64,000 bases of DNA from Bettongia penicillata ogilbyi (lineage: Eukaryota > Chordata > Mammalia > Diprotodontia > Potoroidae): NCBI GenBank assembly GCA_023548195.1, contig JAJHZJ010000751.1, positions 803,501 to 867,500 on the forward strand, written 5' to 3'. The position numbers and the translations under genes are program-made. The notes beneath the pieces are model-generated. The model saw only the letters and a program-made list of their open reading frames with translations, searched no databases and had not been told where the DNA came from. Shown in pieces: positions 47,957 through 59,656 of this stretch; position 1 is the first letter of the stretch, and the number at the start of each line of letters is the position of its first letter.

Positions 47957-49128
47957 TGATATTGTTGTTCCATGACATCAGAGAAATGATGACATAACTT
48001 GCACTTGACTTTTTTTTGGTGGGGGGGCTGTGCAAGGTCACCAACCTCACTTTCTTCTCCTGTGTCATCTGGGTCCACTCACCAGATATTTATCAGGATA
48101 TCTGGAGGTAGTCCAGGATGCAGTGGGAGACCTTGACCTCTTTAGGCTAAGACCTATTCAGGTAGTCAAATCAAGTGAGGTAACACCCATTCAGTAAGTA
48201 AGAAGCAGTCAGGGAATGGCCTCTTTTTTGAGAAAAAGAAAAAAGTAACTAAATCAAGCTGGGAGAAAAAAAAGTAAGAGTTACTATTGATAATCAGTCT
48301 TAAGCCAGGAGGGTCCAGAAAACAGCCCTTAAATAGAGACTGGGCAGTGACCTATTGTGGTAGAATCTATGGGCTTCAGAGTGCACTAAATTTAAGGTTT
48401 TGGGAAAGACAGAAAGAAATACAGAAAGATAGAAATACAGAGAGGAAGGAAGAAAGGAAGGAAGGAAGGAAGGAAGGAAGGAAGGAAGGAAGGAAGGAAG
48501 GAAGGAAGGAAGGAAGGAAGGAAGGAAGGAAGGAAGGAAGAAGGAAGGAAGGAAGGAAGGAAGGAAGGAAGGAAGGAAGGAAGGAAGGAAGGAAGGAAGG
48601 AAGGAAGGAAGGAAGGAAGGAAGGAAGGAAGGAATCTAGCCAGTAAATCCTAAGTTAACTGGGCATCTTCTGGTCATCAAAATTTACCTTCTTTTGAAGA
48701 GGAGCACGAAGGGGAAGGGGAGGCAGTAGAGAGAGGCTGAGTTACTGAGCTAGCTGAGTCCCCATTCAGGCAATTCAGTCTACTCCTAGGTTGTATTTGT
48801 CCTTTGTTTTCAAAGAAAAGAAGACCATGACATCAGAGAAATGACATGCAGTTGACTTGGATTTGAGTGAAGGAGGGTTGTGCATGGTCACCAGTTTCAC
48901 TTCTTTCTCCTGAGCCATATGGATCCAGTGACCAGATGTTCATCAGGATGAATGAAGATGACCCAGGATGCAGTGGGAGACCTTGGCCTCTTCAGGCTAA
49001 GGCCTATTCAGGTAATCACTTAGAGTAATGCCCATTCAGTGAATAAGTCTCTTTAAGAGCTAGTCATGGCATGGCCCCTTTAATGAGCAAAAGAGAACAA
49101 TAACTAAATCAAGCTGGGAAGGACTATA
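47957..49128. mobile_element. Composite insertion in L1: two direct repeats around a (GGAA)n array
   Basis: L1 sequence stops after ggaatactattgtga and resumes at tataagaaatgacaaacagg. The insert has two direct repeats of about 315-335 bases: 47957-48265 and 48790-49123. Both contain catgacatcagagaaatga, a cacttgac/cagttgac variant, ccaggatgcagtgggagacc and end in actaaatcaagctggga. Between them are about 520 bases including the GGAA array. The first half of each repeat is shared, in the same plus-strand orientation, with the body of the SINE at 20709-21024, but the second half replaces the tRNA-like head with unrelated sequence. A clean target duplication was not found. Confidence 0.65.
48443..48634. 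repeat. (GGAA)n microsatellite, about 190 bp
   Basis: Nearly uninterrupted GGAA units with one AGAAGG break near 48539. It is the longer of two GGAA arrays in the window. Confidence 0.97.
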
Positions 49129-49635
49129 TAAGAAATGACAAACAGGCTGACTTCAGAAAAACCTGGAAAGACTTATATGAACTAATGCTGAGTGAAGTGA
49201 GAAGAATTCAGGAGAATATTCTACACAATAATAGCCACAGTGTGCGAGGACTGTTTCTGATAGACTTAGTCCTTTACAACATGCAAGGACCTAAAACATT
49301 TCCAAAGGATTTACGATGCAAAATGCCATCCATATGCAAATAAAGAACTCTCAAGTTGGAATGCAGAATGAAGTAGCCAGTCTATTTTTTCTTTGTTATG
49401 TTTTGTTTTGCTTCGGTTTTTCTCATGGTTTCTCCCCTTTGTTTTAATTCTTCTATGTATCATTACTAATGTGAAAATGTGTTTAGTAAGAGTGTGTGTG
49501 TACAATCTACAAAAGATTGCATGCTGCCCTGGGGAAGGAGAGGGAAGAGAGGAGAGAGGGAGAGAAAATTTAACACTTATGGAAGTGATTTTTGAAAACT
49601 GAGAACAAATAAATGAGTTAAAAAAAAAAAATTAA

Positions 49636-51842
49636 ATGCTATTTATCTCCAAAGAGAGAACTAATGAATTCTAAGTGCAAATTAAAGAACATTTTAACTT
49701 TAGTTTCCTTGGTTTGTGTGTTTATTTGTTTGTTGTATAACATGTTAAAAATGGATTTTTTTCCTGACTTCTCATGTAGAATGAATATTGCTTTCTCAGT
49801 GAATGAGGTGTGGGCTTTGGAAAGGAGAGGATTTAGAACTCAATTTATTTTAAACATTATAAATTAATGAACCATACTGAAAATGAAATCTAAATTTTTG
49901 AGAGAATTTATGAACCTGTAGTCTAGTTTTCCTTAATACAATGTCAGCATTCTATCCACTTTGTGCCAAGTGGCACATAGAATGCCAAGATCAAGTTCAA
50001 TAAATTTGGCTTAATATTAAAAAAAAAACCCTTTTCTCTATCCACTATGTTATGTCACTTCTCTGAATATGTGTTTGGTTTCCAAATGCCTCGTTGGCTT
50101 TCCATAGCTTCCCACCTACCCACCCACTTCAATTGGGCAGGATAGCTTTCAAGTTTTCTTTTGTACCTGTCATCTAGATACAGATGTTATCTTCCAGTGC
50201 CCTTTGTCAAGTATTCACTAGCTCTGTGGCTCTGACAAGACGTAACCAGCATTATATTCAATTCCTGTCCATAGGATAAACCTTCATACTTCTACTTCTC
50301 CACCTATTGTTTCTACAATGGCAATAATCTCTACATCTACCATTATAGGCAAGCCCTGAAATGTTTGTACACTTTTTTGTCAAATACCATGGAAGAAGGC
50401 ATTTGTTCTTAATGTTTGTAGCAGATGCCAACTTCCTTGCATTTCTCCGTTAGAGTATAATTAGTCTGCCAGTTGCATTTATTCACCACATCAAACTCAA
50501 AAAGAACTTTTTATAATTCTCTAAATTATCTGTCTACTTTTCAAAATCATTTGAGATACCAGCTCTGCTTTTATTATCCCTTTCATTTTTAGGTATAATT
50601 TGTGAGTCAAGGCCAAATAAAAACTTGATGACTGATGGACTGAAGGTTTTCAGTGACCTCAGAGTTTTTAAATTTACCTTGTTCAGATTTTAGTAGATCC
50701 TTGAATTGATATCTTAGTTCATCTAATTTAGGTTCATGAATGAAGCTGTTGTTTTTATTTTGTTTTATGATTGCCCAGTACTGCTTGACAATGTATTGCT
50801 GTATCGCTTTGAGAACCATTGGGAGGAAATGATCTCCTTATTTATAACTGCTTCCAACTATATTATGCTACTACTCATGTCTTCAGTCCATTTCATGGGT
50901 ACTCGTGGTTTGCACACTTAAGTGGTAAGTACCATCTACACAGAATTATTCTTAGTGGATCAGATGTTGGTATATCTGAATCATTCCAATGTGATAATAA
51001 AACACAAAGGAGAGCAACTTGCTCAACTACCCTCAGGGTAAACAAATCATTATGACTGTTCTATGCAGGAACAGCCTGTAATGCTGACCAAACTATTTGA
51101 TAGATTCAGAGGAGTTATTTCATCACAATGCCTGAGGTGCAAACCTAATCAGTGATAGCACCAATGCCCAATAGTAAACTACTTTAGGGATCCTGCCAGG
51201 CCTTCACAGCTGCTTTCTTTACAGCAGTCACAGGACATATACAGTTTTTGCTGGATATCACTCTCACTGGCCTCGCTTTATTTCTCCACTGCCTCCACCC
51301 TTCCCCCCAAGTTACAGACTTCACAACACAGATGATGGATTAGACTTTATGGAAAGAATTTTTGCTATCATAATCATTTTCATCATCATATCACCATCAC
51401 CACCACCATTACCTCCATCATCATCATTATCACAAATCATTTTTATTTTTACTTCCTTGTCTATGATTATATTATTTATAAGCCCCAGATCATGAATTAG
51501 TACACACTCATATATACTTTACAGAATTCAAAGAACAGTTCAGTAGACAGAGTAAATGTCATTATTTCTTAAGGGTATGGGTCTCTTGAGTCAGTCAATC
51601 AATTATCAAAGCCCACTTAAGGTAAGTGACAAGATGTTACACACTGATACCTTTGTCTGGTGAGAACAATCAATCAAGAAATATGAATAAGAATTAGACA
51701 TCAATCAATCAATCATAAGCTTTAGACTTTAAAAAAAATCCTTGATCAATTTAGAAGTCCTTGAAAGTCACTGAATAAAGTGAAATGATAGCACATAAAG
51801 GTGTGTTCAGATTAGCTGAGGAAACTTTATATCCTGTGGATT
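49636..51842. other. Unique sequence, no gene seen; CAT-rich tract at 51385-51432
   Basis: No coding or RNA feature was identified. The CAT/CAC tract is a short trinucleotide repeat. Near 51590-51720 are short CAATCAAT repeats of the kind that adjoin ancient SINE tails. Confidence 0.45.
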
Positions 51843-53651
51843 TTCTTTTTTTATCTATTTTTAACCTTTGTTTTCTTTTTTCCCCCTTTCTCCCCCACCT
51901 TGTTCCTCCTCCTCCCTTTATTCCCCAAGATGGTATGCAATCTTATATAGTTTCTAAACAAACATTCTTATTAAATACATTTTCACCTTAATCATATTGC
52001 ATAGAATTAAAATGAATGAGAGAAATCATAAAACAAAACAACACAAGAGAAAATGGTCTGCTTCATTCTACAATCCAGTTCCATAGTTATTCTCTGGATG
52101 TGGAAGGCATTTTACCTCAAGAGTCCATTGGAAATTTTTTATTTCCTTGCATTGCTGTGAAGGGCTTCCGAGAAAAATTTCTCACACACTATCTTGTTGC
52201 TGTATACAAAGTTCTCCTGTTTCTGTTCCTTTCACTCAGCATCAGTTCATACAGGTCCTTCCAGAACTCTCTGAAGTCTTCCTCTTTATCATTTCTTATA
52301 TCACAATAGTATTCCATTACATTCACATACCACAACGTGTTTAGCCATTCCCCAATTGAGGGACAACACTTTAATTTCCAGTTCTTGGTTACCACAAAGA
52401 GAACTGCTATAAATATTTTTGTACATGTTGTACCCATTCCCATTTTATGATCTCTTTGGGATACAGTCCTAGAAATGATATTGCTGGGTCAAAAGGTATG
52501 CACATTTTTGTAGCCTTTTAGGCATAATTCCAAATTGCTTTCCAGAATGGTTGTGTCAGTTCACAGCTCCACCTACAATGAATTAGTGTTCCAACTCTCC
52601 CACATCTTCTCCAACATTGATCATTTTCCTGCTTTGTCATGTAAACCAATCTGGTAGGTGTCATGTGGTATCTCAGAGTTGTTTTGATTTGCATCTTTCT
52701 AATCAATAGTTATTTAGAGCATTTTTTCACATGACTATAGATAACTTTAATTTCTTCCTCTTAAAACTGCCTGTTCATATCCTTTGACCATTTATCAACT
52801 GGAAAATGACTTGTATTCTTGTACATTTGACTCAGTTTTCTATATATTTTTGAAATGAAGACTTTATCACAGAAGCTAGCTGCAAAACTTCTTTCCCAGT
52901 GTTTTGCTTCCCTCCTAATCTTGTTCGTATTGGGTTTATTTGTGCAAACACTTTTCAATTTAATGTAATCACAATTATCCATTTTGCACTTCATAATGTT
53001 TTCTATCTCTTGTTTAGTCAGAAATTTCTCCATTCTCCATAAATCTGACAAATATGCTATTCCTTCCTCAACTAATTTGTTTATAGTATCAGTCTTTATA
53101 CCTAGATCATGTATTCACTTGGACTTTATTCTTGTGTACAGTATCAGGCGTTGGTCTATGCCTAGTTTCTGCCACACTGTTATCCAGTTTTCCCAGCAAT
53201 TTTGTCAAACAGTGAATATTTATCCCAGAAGCTGGGATCCTTGAGCTTATCAAACAGTAGATTGCTGTATTCATTGACTACCATGTCTTGAATGCTTAAG
53301 CTATTCCACTAGTCTAACCCTCTATTTCTTCACCAGTACCAAGTGGTTTTGATGACTGCTGCTTTATAATGCAATTTGAGATGTGATAGGGCTAGGCCAC
53401 CTTCCCTATTCCTATTTCTTTTCATTAGTTCCCTTGATTTTCTAACTCTTTTGTCCTTCCAAATGAATTTTGATATAATTTTTTCTAGCTCTAGAAAATA
53501 ATTATCTGGTAGTTTGACTGGTGTGGTAATGAATAAATAAATTAATTTAGATAGGATTGTCATTTTTATTATTTTAACTTGGCCTACCAATGAGTAATTG
53601 ATGCTTTTCCACTTACTTAAAACTGATTCTATTTATGCGAAAAGTGTTTTC
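51843..53651 (-). mobile_element. L1 3' portion, reverse orientation (3' UTR and ORF2 C-terminus)
   Basis: The T-rich end near 51843-51885 is the complement of the A tail. Further right, minus-strand translation shows ORF2 C-terminal signatures in separate frames: SKWKSINYSLVGQVKI and FIWKDKRVRKSRELMKRN (near 53590-53420), WSKDMNRQF and FPVDKWSKDM (near 52790), then the 3' UTR. It stops at 53651 where a half-L1 begins. All frames are broken. Confidence 0.8.
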
Positions 53652-54366
53652 TAGGAGGAGGAGTCAAGATGGCAGAGTAGAAAGACACACATGCTACCTC
53701 CTAACACACAGCCCATAAAATACCTGTAAAAAAAAACTCCCAACAAATTCTGGAGCAGCAGAAGCCACAGAACAATGGAGTGGAGGAGATTTCTGTTCCA
53801 GAGAGACCTGAAAAACCAACACCAAAGGTCCATCACACACTGGACGCAGAGCAGAGCCCAGTCCTGCCTTGGCTGCATGGCACCAAGAGGAGCAGATCCG
53901 AGCAGGCTTCAGGGACAGAATCTCCAGTAGCCACACAGTTTCCTCCACCCACAGGCGCAAAGGTCAGTGAGAGAGCCTTTTAAGCTTGCCAAGGGGAGAC
54001 CAGGATGTCTCCATAACTCAGGCCCCCTTGGGAGGCAGCAGTAGAGGCAGCAGCATACAGGGGCTCCCAAAGCAGCTCAGATCCATTATTGAAGGTCTCC
54101 ACATAAACCCCCTGTGGGAACTGAGCCCCTGCTGGCAGCCCTGGCCCCCACCTGAGCAGCTGAACTTAATCTCACACTGAATAGCTGCCCTGCCCACACC
54201 TGAGGACCTGAATTTAATCTTACACTGAATAGCTACCCTGTCTCAATGAAAGGCCTGAGGCTGGGGAACAGCATTGGAATCTCAGACCCCAAGTACTAGC
54301 TGGGTGGATCTGGAGGTGAGGCGGGGGTGGAAAGGAATCTCAGAAGTCAAGTAACTGGCTGGGAAA

Positions 54367-55477
54367 ATGCCCAGAAAAGGGAAAAAAATAAAACCATAGA
54401 AGGTTACTTTCATGGTGAACAGATATCTTCTCCCTTCCTTTCTGATGAGGAGGAACAATGCTTACCATCAAGGAGAGACATAGAAGTCAAGGCTTCTGTA
54501 TCCCAAACATCCAAAATAAATATTCAATGGGCTCAGGCCATGGAAGAGCTCAAAAAGGATTTCAAAAAATAAGTTAGACAGGTGGAGGAAAAATTGGGAA
54601 GAGAAATGAGAGAGATGCAAGAAAAGCATAAAAAGAAGGTCAACATCTTGCTAAAGGAGACCCCAAAAAGTGCTGAAGAAAATAACACTTTGAAAAATAG
54701 GCTAATTCAACTGGCAAAAGAGGTTCGAAAAGCCAATGAGGAGAAGAATGCTTTCAAAAGCAGAATTAGCCAAATGGAAAACAGAGGTTCAAAAGCTCAC
54801 TGAAGAAAACTGTTCTTTTAAAATTAGAATGGAACAGATGGAGGCTAATGACTTTATGAGAAACCAAGAAACCACAAAACAAAACCAAAAAAAATGAAAA
54901 AAATGGAAGATAATGTGAAATATCTCATTGGAAAAAAAAAACTGACCTGGAGAATAGATCCTGGAAAACAGACAATTTAAAAATTGTGGGTTCACCTGAA
55001 AGCCATGACCAAAAAAAGAATCTAGACATCATGTTTCATGAAATTATCAAGGAAAACTGCCCTGATATTCTAGAACCAGAGGGCAAAATAATTATTCAAG
55101 GAATCCACAGATCACCTCCCGAAAGAGATCCAAAAAGAGAAACTCCTAGGAACATTGTGGCCAAATTCCAGAGTTCCCAGGTCAAGGAGAAAATATTGCA
55201 AGCAGCTAGAAAGAAACAATTCAAGTATTGTAGAAATACAATCAGTTTAATACAAGATCTAGCATCTTCCACATTAAGGGATCAAAGGGTGTGGAATAGG
55301 ATACTCCAGAAGTCAAAGGAACTAGGACTAAAACCAAGAATCACCTACCCAGCAAAACTGAGTATGATACTTCAGGGGAAAAAATGGTCTTTCAGTGAAT
55401 TAGAGGACTTTCAAGCCTTCTTGATGAAAAGACCAAAGCTGAAAAGAAAATCTGACTTTCAAACACAAGAATGAGAA
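54367..55477 (+). pseudogene. Half-L1 ORF1, frameshifted
   Basis: The ATG is in gctgggaaaatgcccag. One A fewer in the following A run than in the other copies shifts the frame early; the rest of the N-terminal part is open in another frame (54327-54572, SDEEEQCLPSRRDIEVKAS). Then comes a coiled-coil block (54582-54803, MEEKLGREMREMQEKHKK). A one-base insertion near 54783 (ISQMENRGSKAH then stop) is identical in position to that in the copy at 34928. The C-terminal half is a clean 162-codon frame (54986-55474) with ILEPEGKIIIQGIHRSPPER, PRNIVAKFQSSQVKEKIL and KSKELGLKPRITYPAKLS, the region that forms the RNA-binding part of ORF1p. The whole cannot be translated as one protein without frameshifting. 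Confidence 0.85.
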
Positions 55478-55607
55478 GAAGCATGAAAAGGTAAACAGAA
55501 AGAGAAGTTATAAGGGACTTACTAAAGTTGAACTGCTTACATTCCTACATGGAAAGACAATATTTGTAAGTCTTAAAACTTTTCAATATCTGAGTAGTTG
55601 GTGGGAT

Positions 55608-55608
55608 T

Positions 55609-55657
<49 letters not shown>
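55608..55657. repeat. (CA)n microsatellite in half-L1 3' UTR
   Basis: About 25 uninterrupted CA units at the position homologous to 36836-36900. Confidence 0.97.
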
Positions 55658-55659
<2 letters not shown>

Positions 55660-56515
55660 CACGTGCACACAGAGAGAACACAGAGTGAATTGAATAGGAT
55701 GGGATCATATCTTTAAAAAAATTAAGTTAAGTGGTGAGAGAGAAATGTATTGGGAGGAGAGAGGGAGAAATGGAATGGGGTAAATTATCTATCATAGAAG
55801 AGGCAGGCAGGAGACTTTTTAGTGGAGGGAAAAAGTGGGGAGCTGAGAGAAAAATGTGAAGTTTACTCTCATCACATTCGACTAAAGGAAGGAGTAAAAT
55901 GCACACTCATTTTGGTATGAAAACCTATCTTACAATAGAGGAAAGTGGGGGAGAAGGGGATAAGCAGGGTGGGGGAGATGATGGAAGGGAGGGCAATGGG
56001 AGTAGGAAGCAATTTGAAATCAACACTCTTGGGGAGGGAGAGGATCAAAAGAGAGAATAGAAGCAATGGGGGCAGGATAGCATGGAGGGAAATATAGTTA
56101 GTCTTACATAACACAACTATTATGGAAGTCATTTGCAAAACTACACAGATATGGCCTATATTGAACTGCCTGCCTTTCCAAAGGAAATGGGTGGGGAGTG
56201 AGGTATGGGGAGAAGTTGGAACTCAAAGCTTTAGGAACAACTATTGAATATTGTTCTTGCTACTAGGAAATAAGAAATACAGGTAATGGGGAATAGAAAG
56301 TTATCTGGTCCTACAGGACAAAAGAGAAGATGGGGACAACGGAAGGAACGGATGATAGAAGAGAGGGCAGATTGGTGATAGGGGTAATTAGAATGCTCGG
56401 AGTTTTGGGGTATGGGGAGAGGAGAAATGGGGAGAAAATTTGGAACCCAAAATTTTGTGGAAATGAATGTTGAAAACTTAAATAAATTTAAATACAAAAA
56501 AAAAAAAAAGAAAGA

Positions 56516-56920
56516 AAGAAATATACTCCGTGGGCTGATTGTCTCAGGAGCCAGTGCTGCAATTACCTGGTGTTCTATGGTTCTCTCTTGCTCAGTTTCA
56601 CTGCACTCCTGCCCTGGGCTGATATGTTTGAGATTCCACAGTGCTGCTGCTGGTTCAGATCTCCTGGGGCTTCCTGCTCGGCTTTGCTGTGGTGGAGTCT
56701 GTGCCGATACAGCCTGTGAGCTGTGTGTGCCTACTACCTTTCACAACTCATCCTTCCCATCGACATTCCAGGCTGTCTTAGGTTGCAAATATGTCACACT
56801 CTGTCTCCTGTTGGATTCTGCCACTCTAAAATTTGCTCAGATTCTCTTTTTAGATATATGAAGGAGTTTGTCTCAGAGCTTAGGTGAGTAGTTGCTCTCA
56901 CTCTGCCATCTTCCCTTTAT
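56516..56920 (-). mobile_element. L1 5' UTR fragment of a different subfamily, reverse orientation
   Basis: On the minus strand it begins near 56920 with gggaagatggcagagtga, the usual L1 5' start, and continues with a 5' UTR unlike that of the half-L1 copies or of the L1 at 41598. It is relatively GC-rich. It could be the 5' end of the L1 whose 3' part is 51843-53651, with the middle lost and the half-L1 sitting at the junction. That pairing is an inference. Confidence 0.6.
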
Positions 56921-57279
56921 TTTCTCCTCTATAAGGGCAGGATCTTTCCATATGTCTTATGGTTAGTCCAGTGAGGATTTGGAACCCAGGTATATGAAAT
57001 ATTAGAGAAAGCCTTCAATCAAGTCCCTAAGAAGGCATCACTTAGGAGGTGAAGAAAAGAGTCTTGGCCTTGACCGCTGTCCTCCTTGAGGAACTTGTGA
57101 GTTTTGGCAGTTCAAAGGATTTGAAATTTCCCATCAGCATCTTAGTTCTAGTACTGTCCATGAAATAGCTGACACAGTGTTTGCATAGGGAACTCTACCC
57201 TTAGAGCTAAGAAGGGAGGCAAAGTAGATGCCATCTAGGGACCCAATTTTCATGAGTAAGAGTAATCACAGATTCTGTG

Positions 57280-57420
57280 TTACAACCTACTTTTTATAGA
57301 TCAAGAAATAAGATTCAGTGAGACTACTTGTCTTTGACTATAGTCCTATAGCAAGTTAATGTTGGAAACAAGATGAAAAAACAGATCTTCTAACTCCACA
57401 CCCAGTATTCTTTTTGCTAT
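57280..57420 (-). repeat. MIR-type SINE fragment, reverse orientation
   Basis: Degenerate run: ttatagatcaagaaataaga, atagtcctatagcaagttaa, cagatcttctaactccac, ctttttgctatac. It is the reverse of a MIR core and head. Confidence 0.5.
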
Positions 57421-58914
57421 ACTACTTACTACCTAAAAATAAGAGGATGCCTGAATTTGGTGTCACAATTTTTTTTTTTGTTTACAATTGCTTATATGTT
57501 CATATGTACATGTTTATCAGAATGCAGTCAAAATTAAACTTGTCATGTCTGAGAGTTAGCCATAATTTGAGTATTATACACAATTGTCATACAAATCCCT
57601 GTATGTAGATATAAATTCTGGAAAGCTGTCAAAGGTCTATCTGAAACACTCTATTTTTGTGGAATTTGTCAATTTAATTGAATTTTTAGAAGACTTAGCT
57701 ATATCCTGAATACAAATTCTATTTCAATGGTAGAGCTATTTGCAAAACTGTCATGTTACATATACAATATGGCATAAGGTTCTACATAAAATGACCTACA
57801 GACTTTAGCTGAATCATACCTTCCTTTTCATTGGTAGAGAGATTTTTGGCTAGAGGAATAGAATATATTATTAGAAATAACTAAATCTTTGGTTTGTATT
57901 TCTTTACTCTTTGTTTTAGGACATGATTCATTTGGATGAGCAGTGGGATTGGGGAATCATGCTGATATTCAAAAATGAAAGGGAATACATAAAATCAAAA
58001 TATAATAGAAATAAAATAACAATAGAATGATATCTAGTAGTTCTAGTGACCGTGATAATGCCTTTTCAATCTTTCATTCTCTATTGGATGTCATACAGTG
58101 ACATTTGTACTTGTTCAATGAATTTACAAGTTAAATTGAGCCATATGTAAATCTTTCCAATCTCCTTTAGAATAACCACTTTTGGCAGCCAGTTCTAAGA
58201 CCCATGCTACTCTAGTATTAAAATGCTCTTGTGAATTGTCTGTTTGACAGATGAGACTAGTTTATGGTGAGCCCTTTCTCCAGGCTCAAAATATTAAATT
58301 TAAACTTAAGAGTGGTTTACAAATAACTAAGGGGCTTCTGCAAACCTTATTTAATGCACTAAACTGCTCTTTCTGGAGTTCCATCTCCACTCAGGAAACT
58401 GATTGGCTTGCTTGTATAAACCACAGTCATGTATTTTTATGTTCTACTGAATTACAAACCTGCAAGGTGGCCTAAAGGCAAATTTTTATTTTATTTTAAA
58501 AATGTATCATTTCTTTTTTTTTCCTTTGGGCTGTAAAAATTCATTTTATAATAAATCGGACTGAGAATGTAGTTTATGAGCAATAAATCTATACAATATT
58601 TGTAAAAGAGAGAGTAGTGTCGTGGTGTGGGTAGTAATGTAACTTTCAGTTCAAGCCCTAAGTCAAAACATAAACGCACACGCACTAAATATATATACAA
58701 AGCAAAATGGCTCCTTAAATCTTCGTCAATTATAAAATATACCAACATCGAACATAAATCAGTCTCATTGTTTTAAGTCTCTGCTATGCTTATATTTATT
58801 GGGCCCTACAGAAATATCATTTAATAATAATGAATGAGCATGTATATAAACTTTAATGTTTTCAAAACATTTTAATGTTTCTGAAGAACTTTAATGGGTC
58901 CATCTCAATTGAAT
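57421..58914. other. Unique sequence, no gene seen
   Basis: No coding, RNA or repeat feature was recognised. Confidence 0.45.
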
Positions 58915-59050
58915 TAATCAAATAAGAATTCATTAATCACCTACTATTTCCAGACTAAGTGTTCCACGTCAGGCATATAATGATAAAAGAAAAACAACGT
59001 TTGTGTTCTCAGAGAGGTCACTTTCTAGGAGGCAGACATATGAACCCAGA
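58915..59050 (+). repeat. Ancient interspersed repeat fragment
   Basis: attcattaatcacctactat, tccacgtcaggcatataatg and gtgttctcagagaggtcact correspond to the same repeat type as 60090-60225. Confidence 0.5.
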
Positions 59051-59109
59051 AACAGATGCAAGATAGGCATTTACACTTTCTGGAGATCATTTTATTTGTC
59101 TATAAAGTA

Positions 59110-59215
59110 CTACGAGAGAATCAGTATGGTATGGTGGAAAGAGAACTGGTTTTGAAACCAGGAAAAGAGAGTTACAAGTTGCATCTTTGACAAGTTCTTT
59201 GTATATGACCCTTAC
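59110..59215 (+). repeat. MIR-type SINE fragment
   Basis: Sense head: cagtatggtatggtggaaag, agaactggttttgaaacca, then a weak core (gacaagttctttgtatatga). Confidence 0.5.
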
Positions 59216-59487
59216 CCAGTCCCAACCTCTCAGAGATCTTGGCAGTCTCTGAATATATACACACAGGGAAGATGCGTTGGTGGAGGAACTTTCCTTTGGA
59301 GTTTTGAACACCAATAAAATCATAGATCCAGTCCTAAAGTCCTACCAAGTAAGGACAATATGGCTATAGTTGCGAATAACTCCCTCCCAGGAATATTGGG
59401 AGGCTTTTTAAAAAATATTATGTGTTAGATATTTTGGAAACTTAAAAGTACTATGTATATCTCATTTGATGGTTTTGTTACTGCCTG

Positions 59488-59493
59488 TGTGAC
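59488..59493. repeat. 6-bp target-site duplication, left copy
   Basis: tgtgac at 59488-59493 is repeated exactly at 59957-59962, immediately outside the TG...CA ends of the LTR. Confidence 0.9.
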
Positions 59494-59604
59494 TGTCCGG
59501 CGCTCGACCCCCGAACCTTCGGGCGAGATCCCGACCCCTTCTCTCCAACCCTCGTGGCTTCGGACGTCTCCGGACCTTCGACGCGGAGTGCAGTTGAGAA
59601 GCAG

Positions 59605-59610
59605 TTTATT
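59605..59610 (-). terminator. LTR polyadenylation signal
   Basis: AATAAA on the minus strand, about 50 bases downstream of the TATA box. It would end transcripts in the R region. Confidence 0.7.
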
Positions 59611-59656
59611 CTTATCAGTTACACCAGAAGATCCCCCCGAGCTCCCTAGGGCGTTG

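Larger units (their letters stand above)
41598..49635 (+). mobile_element. Composite near-full-length L1 with nested insertions
   Basis: Order: L1 5' start (ggattcaagatggcagagtg), 5' UTR to about 42274, ORF1 remnant, spacer, ORF2 endonuclease region (about 43790-44733), a displaced ORF1 segment (44734-45281), ORF2 after the reverse transcriptase centre (45282-46218), an LTR (46219-47056), ORF2 resumed (47057-47956), a direct-repeat composite (47957-49128), then the L1 3' UTR and A tail to 49635. The reverse transcriptase core is missing. It belongs to a different L1 subfamily from the half-L1 copies. Confidence 0.75.
53652..56515 (+). mobile_element. Half-L1 (HAL1-type) element, near-complete
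   Basis: 5' start ggaggaggagtcaagatggc, GC-rich 5' UTR to 54366, ORF1 54367-55477 (broken), 3' UTR of about 1 kb with a CA array, shared 3' end aaattttgtggaaatgaatg, and an A-rich tail with GAAA units to about 56515. There is no ORF2 sequence. It is highly similar to 34928-37738 over its whole length. No target-site duplication is visible: the left flank (gcgaaaagtgttttct) does not reappear on the right. Either it inserted with a deletion, or the flank was rearranged later. Confidence 0.85.

Noticed and set aside
48287..48646. 119-codon EGRK-repeat frame
   Set aside because: Produced by the second (GGAA)n array.
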